From: Azonexus sp.
GTDB lineage: Bacteria; Pseudomonadota; Gammaproteobacteria; Burkholderiales; Rhodocyclaceae
Assembly (NCBI GenBank): GCA_023150195.1
Contig: JAKLLI010000080.1
Coordinates: 1-7,643, forward strand
Reading direction: 5' to 3'
Length of the DNA stretch: 7,643 nt
Positions 1-6,742 of this stretch are shown here, in pieces (within the stretch, counting starts at the first letter, position 1; every line of letters starts with the position of its first letter). The position numbers were made by a program, and so were the translations under genes. The notes below the pieces were generated by a model. It saw nothing but the letters and a program-made list of their open reading frames with translations. It did no database searches and was not told where the DNA came from.

Positions 1-5
1 CAAGG

Positions 6-37
6 CATGACAGTGAAAGGTGTCATGAGTAGATGAC
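6..37. repeat. Inverted-repeat cluster (three ATGAC half-sites)
   Basis: CATGACA (6-12) and TGTCATG (21-27) form a perfect 7-bp inverted repeat with an 8-base spacer. A third half-site, ATGAC (33-37), pairs with GTCAT (22-26) across 6 bases. No T run follows, so this is not a typical terminator. It could be an operator for a dimeric regulator, or part of the 3' end of an upstream gene. It lies about 100 bp upstream of the putative receptor promoter. The repeats are directly visible; any regulatory role is a guess. Confidence 0.35.
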
Positions 38-54
38 TTGTGCCAGCAGCGGTT

Positions 55-77
55 CCCGGCGAAGGCCAGGTTTTTTT
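55..77 (+). terminator. Probable rho-independent terminator of an upstream gene
   Basis: CCCGGC (55-60), a GAAG loop (61-64) and GCCAGG (65-70) form a short stem with five pairs and one C-A mismatch. Seven T residues follow at once (71-77). The orientation fits the end of a + strand gene lying left of the window. The stem is short, so the call is moderate. An overlapping alternative pairing, GGCGAA (58-63) with TTCGCC (76-81), also exists. Confidence 0.45.
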
Positions 78-117
78 CGCCAGATTGGCCAACGGCTGCC
101 GAATTTGATTTCAAGCC

Positions 118-144
118 TTGAGAATTTCGCTGGAATGCCGATAA
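118..144 (+). promoter_or_regulatory. Putative sigma-28 (FliA) promoter of the receptor gene
   Basis: GCCGATAA at 137-144 matches the enterobacterial sigma-28 -10 consensus at all eight positions. Eleven bases upstream, the usual spacing, lies TTGAGAAT (118-125), which matches the -35 consensus TAAAGTTT at only four of eight positions. A better-looking TCAAG at 111-115 is too far away. Transcription would start near 150, leaving a leader of about 44 bases. Chemoreceptor genes are commonly in the late flagellar (FliA) regulon, so the context supports the call. The weak -35 is the main doubt. Confidence 0.55.
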
Positions 145-193
145 TCCGGCCACACAAAGGCGCCATGCCAACAAAAAAGATTGGAGAGAGAGG

Positions 194-1813
194 GTGAAGA
201 AAAATTTCCCCGTGACCACGGTCGAACAAGCCTTCCCCGAGGGGGAGTACCTTGTGTCCAAAACGGACCTGAAAGGGGCCATTACCTACGCCAACGACGC
301 CTTCGTCGCCATTTCCGGCTTCGATCGTGACGAATTGATCGGCAAAAACCATAACCTGGTGCGCCATCCGGATATGCCGCCCGCCGCGTTCGAGGACTTG
401 TGGCGGACCATCAAATCTGGTTATCCGTGGCAGGGGTTGGTCAAAAATCGCTGCAAGAACGGCGATTTTTACTGGGTTAATGCCTTTGTCGTGCCGGTGT
501 CGCGCCATGATGAAATTGTCGGCTATATGTCTGTGCGCTCCAAACCGACGGCGGAGGCGGTAGCCAAGGCCAGCGCGTTGTATGCACAGATGAACGCTGG
601 CCGGGCGAGGCTGGGGGGGCGCTTGCCGTGGTACCGGCAGATTGGGCTGGCGGCACGTTTGCGGCTGCTGATGGGGTTGGCGACGCTGATTTTCGCTGCA
701 CTGGCCGGGATTGCCTGGCAAGGGGGCGCGGGCGGCGATGGGACGCTGCGCGCCGCGCTGATCGGCACGCTGGTGGCGGCTGCATGCCTGGTGGTGCTGC
801 CCGGGTGGCTGTTGGCAGGGCGGTTTTCGGTGCGGATGAAGGAAATTATTCACCACTTCAGCCGCATGGGGCAGGGCCATCTGAATGAGTCGGTCGACAT
901 CACCGGCCGGGATGAAACCGGGCGGGCGCTGGCCGAACTGGCCGCGATGCAGGTCAGTCTCAAGGTGATGCTGGATGAAATCCGGGCGGCCAGCGCGCAG
1001 ATTGCCCAGGAAGCGGTGCAGGTGATGTGGCAGACCGCCAACGTGGTCGATCAATCCGAGCAGCAACGAGAACGGGCAGCCAGCGTCGCGGCATCGACTG
1101 AAGAGTTCAGCCAGTCCGTGCGCGAGGTTGCGGACAATGCCAATCACGCGGCCGGGGCGGCCGATGATGCCCGTTTGCGCGTGGGTGAGGCGCAGGCCAG
1201 CATGGATGCCAGCGTGCAGGCGACGGCGCGCGTGGTCGATTCGGTCAAGGCCTCCAGTCACACCATCGGCGAATTGGGGCAGGCAATTGCCAAGATCGGC
1301 GACATCACCCGCGTGATTCGCGAGATTGCCGACCAGACCAATCTGCTGGCCCTGAACGCCGCGATTGAAGCGGCCCGGGCCGGTGAAGCGGGGCGAGGTT
1401 TTGCCGTGGTGGCAGATGAAGTCCGCAAACTGGCGGAACGCACGGCGCTGTCTACCCGCGATATCGCCGCCAATGTGACCGAGATCCGGCGCGTTGCCGA
1501 TCTGGCGGTGGGGGCGATGGATGAGGCCGTGGTCGAGGTGGAAAACGGTATCGGCATGATCCGCGCGAGCGGTGACAATCTGGCACGGATTACGGACAGC
1601 AGCGTGGAAGTGAGCGGCATGGCCCATGACATTGCCGGCGCCGCCAGCGAGCAGGCGATGGCCAGCGAAAACATTGCGCAAAACATGGAGCGCGTGGCGG
1701 CGCTGGTCGAAGGCAATCTTGAGTCAGCGGCCGCTGCGAACAAGGCGGTTGAAAAGCTCAATGGGTCGGCGGACTATCTGGGCCGCATCATCCGTCGCTT
1801 CAAGCTGTTTTAA
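194..1813 (+). CDS. Aer-like PAS/HAMP methyl-accepting chemotaxis protein (energy taxis receptor)
   Basis: Inner-membrane chemoreceptor of 539 aa, probably sensing redox or oxygen through PAS-bound FAD and signalling through CheW/CheA. The PAS domain spans about 18-118. It contains N34, R57, H58, D60, F66, W70 and N85, the same residues at the same positions as those known to matter for FAD binding or signalling in E. coli Aer. Two hydrophobic segments (about 150-175 and 187-207) with a short Gly-rich turn anchor it. HAMP follows at about 208-262, then a coiled coil with the conserved hairpin tip at about 377-417 ([20 protein letters not shown]). E303/E304 (ASTEEFSQS) and E486/Q487 (AASEQA) resemble methylation sites. 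The C-terminus has no NWETF-type CheR tether. The GTG start is supported by GGAG seven bases upstream and by the exact alignment of PAS numbering with Aer. It converges on mutL. The receptor family is clear; the ligand is inferred. Confidence 0.93.
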   Translation: MKKNFPVTTVEQAFPEGEYLVSKTDLKGAITYANDAFVAISGFDRDELIGKNHNLVRHPDMPPAAFEDLWRTIKSGYPWQGLVKNRCKNGDFYWVNAFVVPVSRHDEIVGYMSVRSKPTAEAVAKASALYAQMNAGRARLGGRLPWYRQIGLAARLRLLMGLATLIFAALAGIAWQGGAGGDGTLRAALIGTLVAAACLVVLPGWLLAGRFSVRMKEIIHHFSRMGQGHLNESVDITGRDETGRALAELAAMQVSLKVMLDEIRAASAQIAQEAVQVMWQTANVVDQSEQQRERAASVAASTEEFSQSVREVADNANHAAGAADDARLRVGEAQASMDASVQATARVVDSVKASSHTIGELGQAIAKIGDITRVIREIADQTNLLALNAAIEAARAGEAGRGFAVVADEVRKLAERTALSTRDIAANVTEIRRVADLAVGAMDEAVVEVENGIGMIRASGDNLARITDSSVEVSGMAHDIAGAASEQAMASENIAQNMERVAALVEGNLESAAAANKAVEKLNGSADYLGRIIRRFKLF

Positions 1814-1824
1814 CCGGGTGCGGC

Positions 1825-3657
1825 CTACTGACCGCGCAGGAAGAGCGAATCCAGCTGGGCCAGGCTGAGCGCCGTCCAGGTCGGGCGGCCGTGGTTGCAC
1901 TGGCCGGCGCGTTCGGTGTCTTCCATCTGGCGCAAGAGCGCGTTCATTTCCGGCACCGTCAGTTGGCGGCGGGCGCGGACAGCACCATGGCAGGCCATGG
2001 TGGCCAGCAATTCATTGCGGCGGGCGGTGATCAACTGGCTGATGCCGTGTTCGCGCAATTCGGCGATCAGGCGGCGGGCGAGTGCCGTGGGATCGCCGGA
2101 TTGCAAGAGCGCGGGCAGGGCGCGCACGCCCAACTGGTTGGGGCCGAGCGGCGTGATCTGAAAACCCAGTTCGACCAGGGCGTCGCCATGTTCCTCAACA
2201 GCGGCAATATCCAGCGCATCGGCCGAAAAGACGGCCGGAATCAGCAACTGCTGGCTGGCGATCTCGCGGGCATCGAAGGCGGTCTTGAGTTTTTCGTACA
2301 GGATGCGCTCGTGGGCGGCGTGCATGTCCACCAGAATCAGGCCCGCTGCATTCTGGGCCAGGATGTAGATGCCGTGGAGTTGGGCGAGCGCGTAGCCCAG
2401 GGGCGGGGATTCCGCGCTGGTGGACGCCGGGGGCGTGTCACGGTCAACCGGCGTGGCAGGCAAAAAAGCCGGGCGTGTCTCAGCGGCAGCCGTGCTCTGG
2501 CCGATACGCTGTGCCGCCTGGGCGAAGGCCAGATACGCGGCAGCGCCGGGTTCGGCCACGCCCAGACTGTGCTGATGGGGTGGGGTGTAGCGGAATTGGG
2601 CAGGAGCCGGGTGGTCGACCGCAGGCGGCGGATTGGGGGCGACGGCGGTCGCGAGGGTGGGCGCCGCCGAGACCTGAACCGGCGCGGCCAACGTGCGCTG
2701 CAGGGCATGAAAGACGAACTGATGAACGGCCCGCGAATCGCGGAAGCGGACTTCGGTTTTGGCCGGATGCACATTCACATCGAGCAAGGCCGGGTCAATG
2801 CTCAGAAACAGGCAGACGGCGGGCTGCCGGCTGCCATGCAGGACATCGCGATAGGCCTCGCGCAGCGCGTGGCCGATGACCTTGTCGCGCACGAAGCGGC
2901 CATTGACGAAAACGTACTGGCCGTCCTTGGTTTCGCCCGCCCGTGTTGGATCGATCGCAAAACCGGCGAGTGAAATTGGCCCGGCGGCGGCGTCGACCGC
3001 GCGCGATGCCGCCAGAAAATCGTCGCCCAGAATGTCGGCAATGCGTCGCGGCGCATCTGCCGGCGCCAGTTGAAACAGGCTGCGTCCATTGTGCGAGAGG
3101 CTGATGGCGACGTCAGGCCGGGTGAGTGCCAGGCGGCGGACGGCGTCGGCGCAGTGCGCGAATTCGGTGCTTTCGGACTTGAGGAATTTCCGCCGCGCCG
3201 GGGTGTTGTAGTAAAGATCGCGCATTTCGACCACGGTGCCGGCCATCAGCGCGACCGGTTCCGGTTCGGCGCCGGACTCGCCCTTGAGTTTCCAGGCATG
3301 GCCGGCGCCCCGTTCGCGGCTGCTGATGCTCAGTCGTGCGACCGAGGCCACCGACGCTAGCGCTTCGCCCCGGAAACCGAGGGTGTTGACGTGCTCAAGG
3401 TCGTCGAGCGTCGTGATCTTGGAGGTGGCATGCCGCGTCAGCGCCAGCGCCAGCTGGTCGCGGGCAATGCCGCAGCCGTCGTCAGTGATGCGGATGAGTT
3501 TGACCCCGCCTTCCTCCAGATGCACCTGGATGGCCGTGCTGCCGGCATCCAGACTGTTTTCGAGCAATTCCTTGAGCACGGAGGCGGGGCGTTCGACCAC
3601 TTCGCCAGCCGCAATCTGGCTGATCAGGAGGTCGGGGAGGCGGGCGATGGTCGGCAT
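1825..3657 (-). CDS. mutL: DNA mismatch repair protein MutL, endonuclease-type
   Basis: MutL (610 aa) couples MutS mismatch recognition to strand removal. The N-terminal GHKL ATPase has ELLENSLDAG with catalytic E30, DDGCGI (59-64), RHATSK (75-80) and GFRGEAL (94-100). A Pro/Ala-rich linker covers about 325-420. The C-terminal dimerisation domain carries the metal-dependent endonuclease set: D444-M-H-A-x2-E450-x4-E455, ACHGAVR (555-561), CNHGRP (587-592) and a terminal FLR (606-608). This set marks MutL of species without MutH. The first motif has Met where many homologues have Gln, a variant I recall from Neisseria. The ATG at 3657 was chosen because MPTIARLPDLLISQIAAGEV matches the family N-terminus; the reading frame stays open 30 codons further, but those codons are unlike MutL. 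No Shine-Dalgarno is seen. miaA, often found after mutL, is absent here. Confidence 0.97.
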   Translation of the reverse strand: MPTIARLPDLLISQIAAGEVVERPASVLKELLENSLDAGSTAIQVHLEEGGVKLIRITDDGCGIARDQLALALTRHATSKITTLDDLEHVNTLGFRGEALASVASVARLSISSRERGAGHAWKLKGESGAEPEPVALMAGTVVEMRDLYYNTPARRKFLKSESTEFAHCADAVRRLALTRPDVAISLSHNGRSLFQLAPADAPRRIADILGDDFLAASRAVDAAAGPISLAGFAIDPTRAGETKDGQYVFVNGRFVRDKVIGHALREAYRDVLHGSRQPAVCLFLSIDPALLDVNVHPAKTEVRFRDSRAVHQFVFHALQRTLAAPVQVSAAPTLATAVAPNPPPAVDHPAPAQFRYTPPHQHSLGVAEPGAAAYLAFAQAAQRIGQSTAAAETRPAFLPATPVDRDTPPASTSAESPPLGYALAQLHGIYILAQNAAGLILVDMHAAHERILYEKLKTAFDAREIASQQLLIPAVFSADALDIAAVEEHGDALVELGFQITPLGPNQLGVRALPALLQSGDPTALARRLIAELREHGISQLITARRNELLATMACHGAVRARRQLTVPEMNALLRQMEDTERAGQCNHGRPTWTALSLAQLDSLFLRGQ

Positions 3658-3663
3658 GCGCGG

Positions 3664-3671
3664 ATTATAAT
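3664..3671. promoter_or_regulatory. Symmetric -10 element (ATTATAAT) between mutL and dedA
   Basis: ATTATAAT is its own reverse complement and contains a perfect TATAAT on both strands: 3666-3671 on + toward dedA, and 3669-3664 on - toward mutL. It is the only AT-rich stretch in the 43-bp divergent gap. With normal spacing, transcription toward mutL would start at about 3657, its ATG, and toward dedA at about 3678, giving a 23-base leader. No good -35 hexamer lies 16-18 bp upstream on either strand. The sequence is certain; its use as a promoter is inferred. Confidence 0.5.
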
Positions 3672-3700
3672 GCGGCCTCATCCAACCCCCGGCGCCGCGC

Positions 3701-4345
3701 ATGGAACTCCTCACCCAATTCATCGACATCCTCCTGCATCTCGACAAATATCTGGCGGTGATGGTCCAGCAGTACGGCGTGTGGATTTACGGCATTCTCT
3801 TTTTCATCATCTTCGCCGAAACCGGGTTTGTGGTGTTTCCCTTCCTGCCGGGCGATTCGCTGCTGTTCGTGGCGGGGGCGCTGGCCGCCATCGGTGAGGG
3901 CGGCATGGACATCGGTGTCTTGATTGCCGTCCTGCTCACTGCGGCCGTGCTCGGCAACATGGTCAATTACCAGATTGGCCGGGTCTTCGGGCACAAGATC
4001 GAGGCCTGGGAGAACTCCCGGTTTTTCAACAAGGCGGCGCTGGAAAAAACGCATGCCTTCTACGAAAAGCACGGCGGCAAGACGCTGGTGATTTCACGTT
4101 TTCTGCCGCTGTTCCGCAGCTTTGCGCCTTTTGTGGCCGGGCTCGGGGCGATGTCCTACGCACGCTTCTCCCTGTTCAACCTGATCGGCGCGACTGCCTG
4201 GGTGGTGTCGCTCTGTCTGGCCGGTTACTGGCTGGGCAATCTGCCCTGGATCAAGCAGAACCTGTCGGTGCTGATTCTGGGCATCATCGCGGTTTCGCTG
4301 CTGCCGGTGGCCATTGGCTACGTGCAGCATCGCCGGACGGCCTGA
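3701..4345 (+). CDS. dedA: DedA family membrane protein
   Basis: Inner-membrane protein of 214 aa, the usual size for the family. DedA proteins maintain membrane homeostasis, and some members recycle undecaprenyl phosphate or transport lipids in a proton-dependent way. E40 and D52 in ETG..FLPGDSLLFVAGAL, and R133 and R139 in ISRFLPLFRSFAPFVAG, correspond to the essential acidic and basic residues of E. coli YqjA/YghB. GNMVNYQIGR (85-94) and YEKHGGKT (121-128) closely resemble E. coli DedA itself. Hydrophobic segments lie at about 28-48, 52-64, 70-90, 140-160, 162-180 and 187-207. The start is the first ATG after the divergent gap; no clear Shine-Dalgarno is visible. The stop overlaps the next start by one base (TGATG), which suggests translational coupling. 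The exact lipid substrate cannot be read from the sequence. Confidence 0.94.
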   Translation: MELLTQFIDILLHLDKYLAVMVQQYGVWIYGILFFIIFAETGFVVFPFLPGDSLLFVAGALAAIGEGGMDIGVLIAVLLTAAVLGNMVNYQIGRVFGHKIEAWENSRFFNKAALEKTHAFYEKHGGKTLVISRFLPLFRSFAPFVAGLGAMSYARFSLFNLIGATAWVVSLCLAGYWLGNLPWIKQNLSVLILGIIAVSLLPVAIGYVQHRRTA

Positions 4346-5046
4346 TGCGCCGCCTGCTCCTCCTGTTGCTGGCCGTCACGCTGAGCGCCTGCTCGACGCG
4401 GCTGGGACGGGATGGGCGCAGCGAAACCACGGTCGACGCCAAATATTTGCTCAAAACCGAGGTCGACCGTATCACCGATGCCAATCGGGCCGAAGTGGTC
4501 GATGGCCTGCTGCTGATTGCGGACAAGCTCTACAAGCGCAATCCGCGCGAATGGAAAAAGGCCGGGCAGCTCAGCCGGGAGGCTGCCGTGGCGCGCCTGC
4601 GCGACCGCGTTCGCCACAACTGGCCGGAACTGGGGAGCTTGCGTAGCCGGCAGGCGGCGGCATTGGCCTTTGCCGAAGCGTACAGTGGCGACCGGGTGGC
4701 GGCGCTGATGTTTGGCCTGCTGACCATGGTCGACATCGCTTTCGAACATAAAACCGAGTTCTACATGCTCGATAGCCTGAACGAGATCAACCTCTTCAAT
4801 ACGGCCCGCAACATGGAGGTCGCGATCTGGAAACTCGGCCACGACCGCAACCCCGCCGGCGAGTGGTATCTGCTCTCGAATGAACTCGACCCGGCGAACC
4901 GCAATTTATCTTTCGAACGCGAGTTTGGCCGCATCACCGGCCTGCTCGATTTCATGGCGCGCATCGTCGCCGACCGCAATGGGCGCACTTTGTCGCGCCT
5001 GAGCCAGTCAGTGGCCACCGCCATCTTTCTCCCCGTAGGGCTGTAA
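4345..5046 (+). CDS. Uncharacterised predicted lipoprotein
   Basis: I do not recognise this 233-aa protein as a named family. It begins with a classic lipoprotein signal: MRR, a Leu-rich core (4-9) and a lipobox L13-S14-A15-C16. Cleavage before C16 would leave Ser at +2, so outer-membrane sorting is likely. The mature part looks mostly alpha-helical and charged, with a hydrophobic patch at about 118-133 (AALMFGLLTMVDIAFE), then YMLDSLNEINLF and NTARNMEVAIWKL. No cysteines or obvious catalytic motif occur in the mature part beyond C16. It starts within the dedA stop codon and ends two bases before purN, so it is very likely in the same operon. A role in the envelope is inferred from the signal and from its dedA neighbour. 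Confidence 0.85.
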   Translation: MRRLLLLLLAVTLSACSTRLGRDGRSETTVDAKYLLKTEVDRITDANRAEVVDGLLLIADKLYKRNPREWKKAGQLSREAAVARLRDRVRHNWPELGSLRSRQAAALAFAEAYSGDRVAALMFGLLTMVDIAFEHKTEFYMLDSLNEINLFNTARNMEVAIWKLGHDRNPAGEWYLLSNELDPANRNLSFEREFGRITGLLDFMARIVADRNGRTLSRLSQSVATAIFLPVGL

Positions 5047-5048
5047 AC

Positions 5049-5696
5049 ATGAAAAACATCGTCATCCTGATTTCCGGGCGCGGCAGCAACATGGAGGCCA
5101 TGATCGCCGCGCGCGACGCTGGCCAGTTGCCGGTCAATATCGCCGCCGTGATTGCCAACCGGCCCGATGCCAAGGGGCTGGAAACCGCCGCCGCGGCGGG
5201 CATTGCCACCCGCTGTCTCGACCACAAGGCCTTTGCCGGGCGCGAAGCCTTTGACACGGCGCTGGCCGCCTGCATTGACGAATTCGCCCCCGATCTGGTG
5301 GTGCTGGCCGGTTTCATGCGCATCCTGACGCCCGACTTCGTGCGCCATTACGAAGGCCGCCTGCTCAACATCCACCCCTCGCTGTTGCCGGCTTTCCCCG
5401 GCTTGCACACCCACCAGCGCGCGCTCGACGAAGGCGTGCGCGTGCATGGCTGCACCGTGCATTTCGTGACGGCTGAGCTGGATCACGGGCCGGTGGTGAT
5501 TCAGGCTGCGGTGCCCGTGCTCGACGACGATACCGAAGACAGTCTGTCCGCCCGCATTCTCAAACAGGAGCACCGAATTTATCCGCAGGCCGTGCGCTGG
5601 TTTGCCGAAGGCCGTCTGCAACTGGACGGCATGAAGGTGCGTGTGCAGGGCGAACAGGCCGAACCGGCCGCGCTGATTTCGCCCGTCCTCGGCTGA
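5049..5696 (+). CDS. purN: Phosphoribosylglycinamide formyltransferase 1 (GAR transformylase)
   Basis: Cytosolic enzyme of de novo purine synthesis that transfers a formyl group from 10-formyltetrahydrofolate to GAR, giving FGAR. The 215-aa length is normal. The phosphate-binding loop is SGRGSNMEAM (9-18). The catalytic triad is N107, H109 (in NIHPSLLPAFPG) and D145 (in LDHGPVV), each one position after E. coli N106/H108/D144. The fold is complete to the C-terminal helix (YPQAVRWFAEGRL). The ATG at 5049 is preceded by AGGG (5037-5040) with an 8-base spacer. It lies two bases after the lipoprotein gene and four before the DUF3108 gene. No PurR-like operator is seen, so expression probably follows the dedA-side promoter or a promoter inside upstream genes. 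Confidence 0.97.
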   Translation: MKNIVILISGRGSNMEAMIAARDAGQLPVNIAAVIANRPDAKGLETAAAAGIATRCLDHKAFAGREAFDTALAACIDEFAPDLVVLAGFMRILTPDFVRHYEGRLLNIHPSLLPAFPGLHTHQRALDEGVRVHGCTVHFVTAELDHGPVVIQAAVPVLDDDTEDSLSARILKQEHRIYPQAVRWFAEGRLQLDGMKVRVQGEQAEPAALISPVLG

Positions 5697-5700
5697 ATCC

Positions 5701-6702
5701 GTGCCGCTGATCCTGCTGGCGGCGCTGGTTGGTTCGCTCGGCATCCACGCCGCAGCGCTGTTCGGCACCGATTACGAATTGTTCGGTGCCGAGCCGGAAC
5801 CGCCCGCGCCCCTGCACGCCACGCTGAAGGCGCCGCCCTTGCCGCCGGCGGCGCCCCCTGCACCGAAGGTGGTGGCCAAGGCGCGCCCGGTGGCCGCCAA
5901 ACCCAAATTGCTCCCTGCTGACACTGTGGACCAGCGCCTGCCAGTCAGCACGGCTGCGCCCGTGAAGGATGACGCGACGGCCAAGGCCATTTCCGCCATT
6001 CCGGAAAATGCCCCGTCCGGAGCGTCGACCGTGGCCTCGGACGACACGCCCCCGCAGCCCCTGTTGCCGGCCAGCGGCGCCCTGCATTTTTCGATCTACA
6101 AGGAATCGCTGTCGCTGCTGATCGGTGAGGCCGAGCATCGCTGGACATTTGCCGCCGACGGCAGCTACCGGCTGACCGGGGTCACCCGCACCAGTGGCGT
6201 GGTGGCCCTGTTCAAATCGCTCAGCATGCGCAACGAAAGCGCGGGCCGCCTGACCGCCAAGGGCCTGCAGCCGGCGCACTTCCGCACCTTCAAGAACGAG
6301 GCACCGGCACGGGAAAACGCGGACTTTGACTGGTCGACCGGCGAAGTGCATCTGGATCGCGACGACAGCACGCAAGCCATCGCGCCCGGCACGCAGGACA
6401 TTCTGTCGCTCAATTACCAGCTGGCCTACCTGGCCGACCCGGCCAGTGGCACGCAGATCGGCGTGGTCACCGGCAAGAAATATCAGCGCTATGCGATCGA
6501 TTCGCTGGGCGAGGAATCGCTGATTACGCCCGCCGGCACCTTCCGCACCCTGCATCTGCGCGTGGCCGGCGAAACCCTCACCGAAATCTGGATCGCGCTC
6601 GATCATCAGCGCTTGCCGGTTAAAATCCGCTTCACCGATCGCAAGGGCGACAGCTACATGCAGGTGCTGGACACCTTCGATCCGGCGTTGGCTTCGCCCT
6701 GA
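5701..6702 (+). CDS. DUF3108 domain protein with TonB-like N-terminal region
   Basis: A 333-aa envelope protein of unknown function. It starts with a hydrophobic segment (2-20) that is either an uncleaved anchor or a signal peptide. A Pro/Ala/Lys-rich stretch (about 31-123) follows, resembling the periplasm-spanning linker of TonB. The C-terminal part (about 128-326) fits DUF3108 (PF11306): a predicted beta-rich domain with FSIYKESLSLLIGEAEHRW, SLNYQLAYL, an ITPAGTFRTLHLR stretch and the closing LPVKIRFTDRKG. GTG at 5701 is the only possible start before the domain, because an in-frame stop lies at 5674-5676. No Shine-Dalgarno is visible, so coupling to purN, four bases away, is likely. The purN-DUF3108 pairing is, from memory, recurrent in betaproteobacteria. 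The family call is fairly firm; the function is unknown. Confidence 0.85.
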   Translation: MPLILLAALVGSLGIHAAALFGTDYELFGAEPEPPAPLHATLKAPPLPPAAPPAPKVVAKARPVAAKPKLLPADTVDQRLPVSTAAPVKDDATAKAISAIPENAPSGASTVASDDTPPQPLLPASGALHFSIYKESLSLLIGEAEHRWTFAADGSYRLTGVTRTSGVVALFKSLSMRNESAGRLTAKGLQPAHFRTFKNEAPARENADFDWSTGEVHLDRDDSTQAIAPGTQDILSLNYQLAYLADPASGTQIGVVTGKKYQRYAIDSLGEESLITPAGTFRTLHLRVAGETLTEIWIALDHQRLPVKIRFTDRKGDSYMQVLDTFDPALASP

Positions 6703-6742
6703 GCCGGCGCCTCTTCTTAGCTTCCTGATTTACTGGACTCCG

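Noticed and set aside
23..1681. Long open frame (552 codons) on the - strand opposite the receptor gene
   Set aside because: It is rich in His, Arg, Gly and Pro with no domain, and it lies fully antisense to a clear chemoreceptor. This is the usual mirror of G/C-ending codons in high-GC DNA.
1818..1837. Six-pair hairpin (one G-U) at the convergent receptor/mutL junction
   Set aside because: No T run follows on either strand and it overlaps the mutL stop, so it is not supported as a bidirectional terminator.
1891..2973. Open frame of 360 codons on the + strand opposite mutL
   Set aside because: Its low-complexity Gly/Arg/Gln composition and full overlap with conserved MutL motifs mark it as a codon-bias shadow.
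3657..3747. MutL extended N-terminally by 30 codons
   Set aside because: The extra residues are unlike any MutL N-terminus and would overlap dedA; the ATG at 3657 matches the family start exactly.
5841..5852. 12-bp perfect palindrome GCCGCCGGCGGC
   Set aside because: It lies within Pro/Ala codons of the DUF3108 linker and is expected by chance in such GC-rich repeats.
4761..6606. Two long - strand open frames (335 and 348 codons) opposite the lipoprotein, purN and DUF3108 genes
   Set aside because: No recognisable motif, and the composition follows from the reverse complement of the real genes.
6703..6742. Possible terminator between DUF3108 and the methyltransferase
   Set aside because: Only a short GGCGCC palindrome is present, without a usable stem-loop plus T run.
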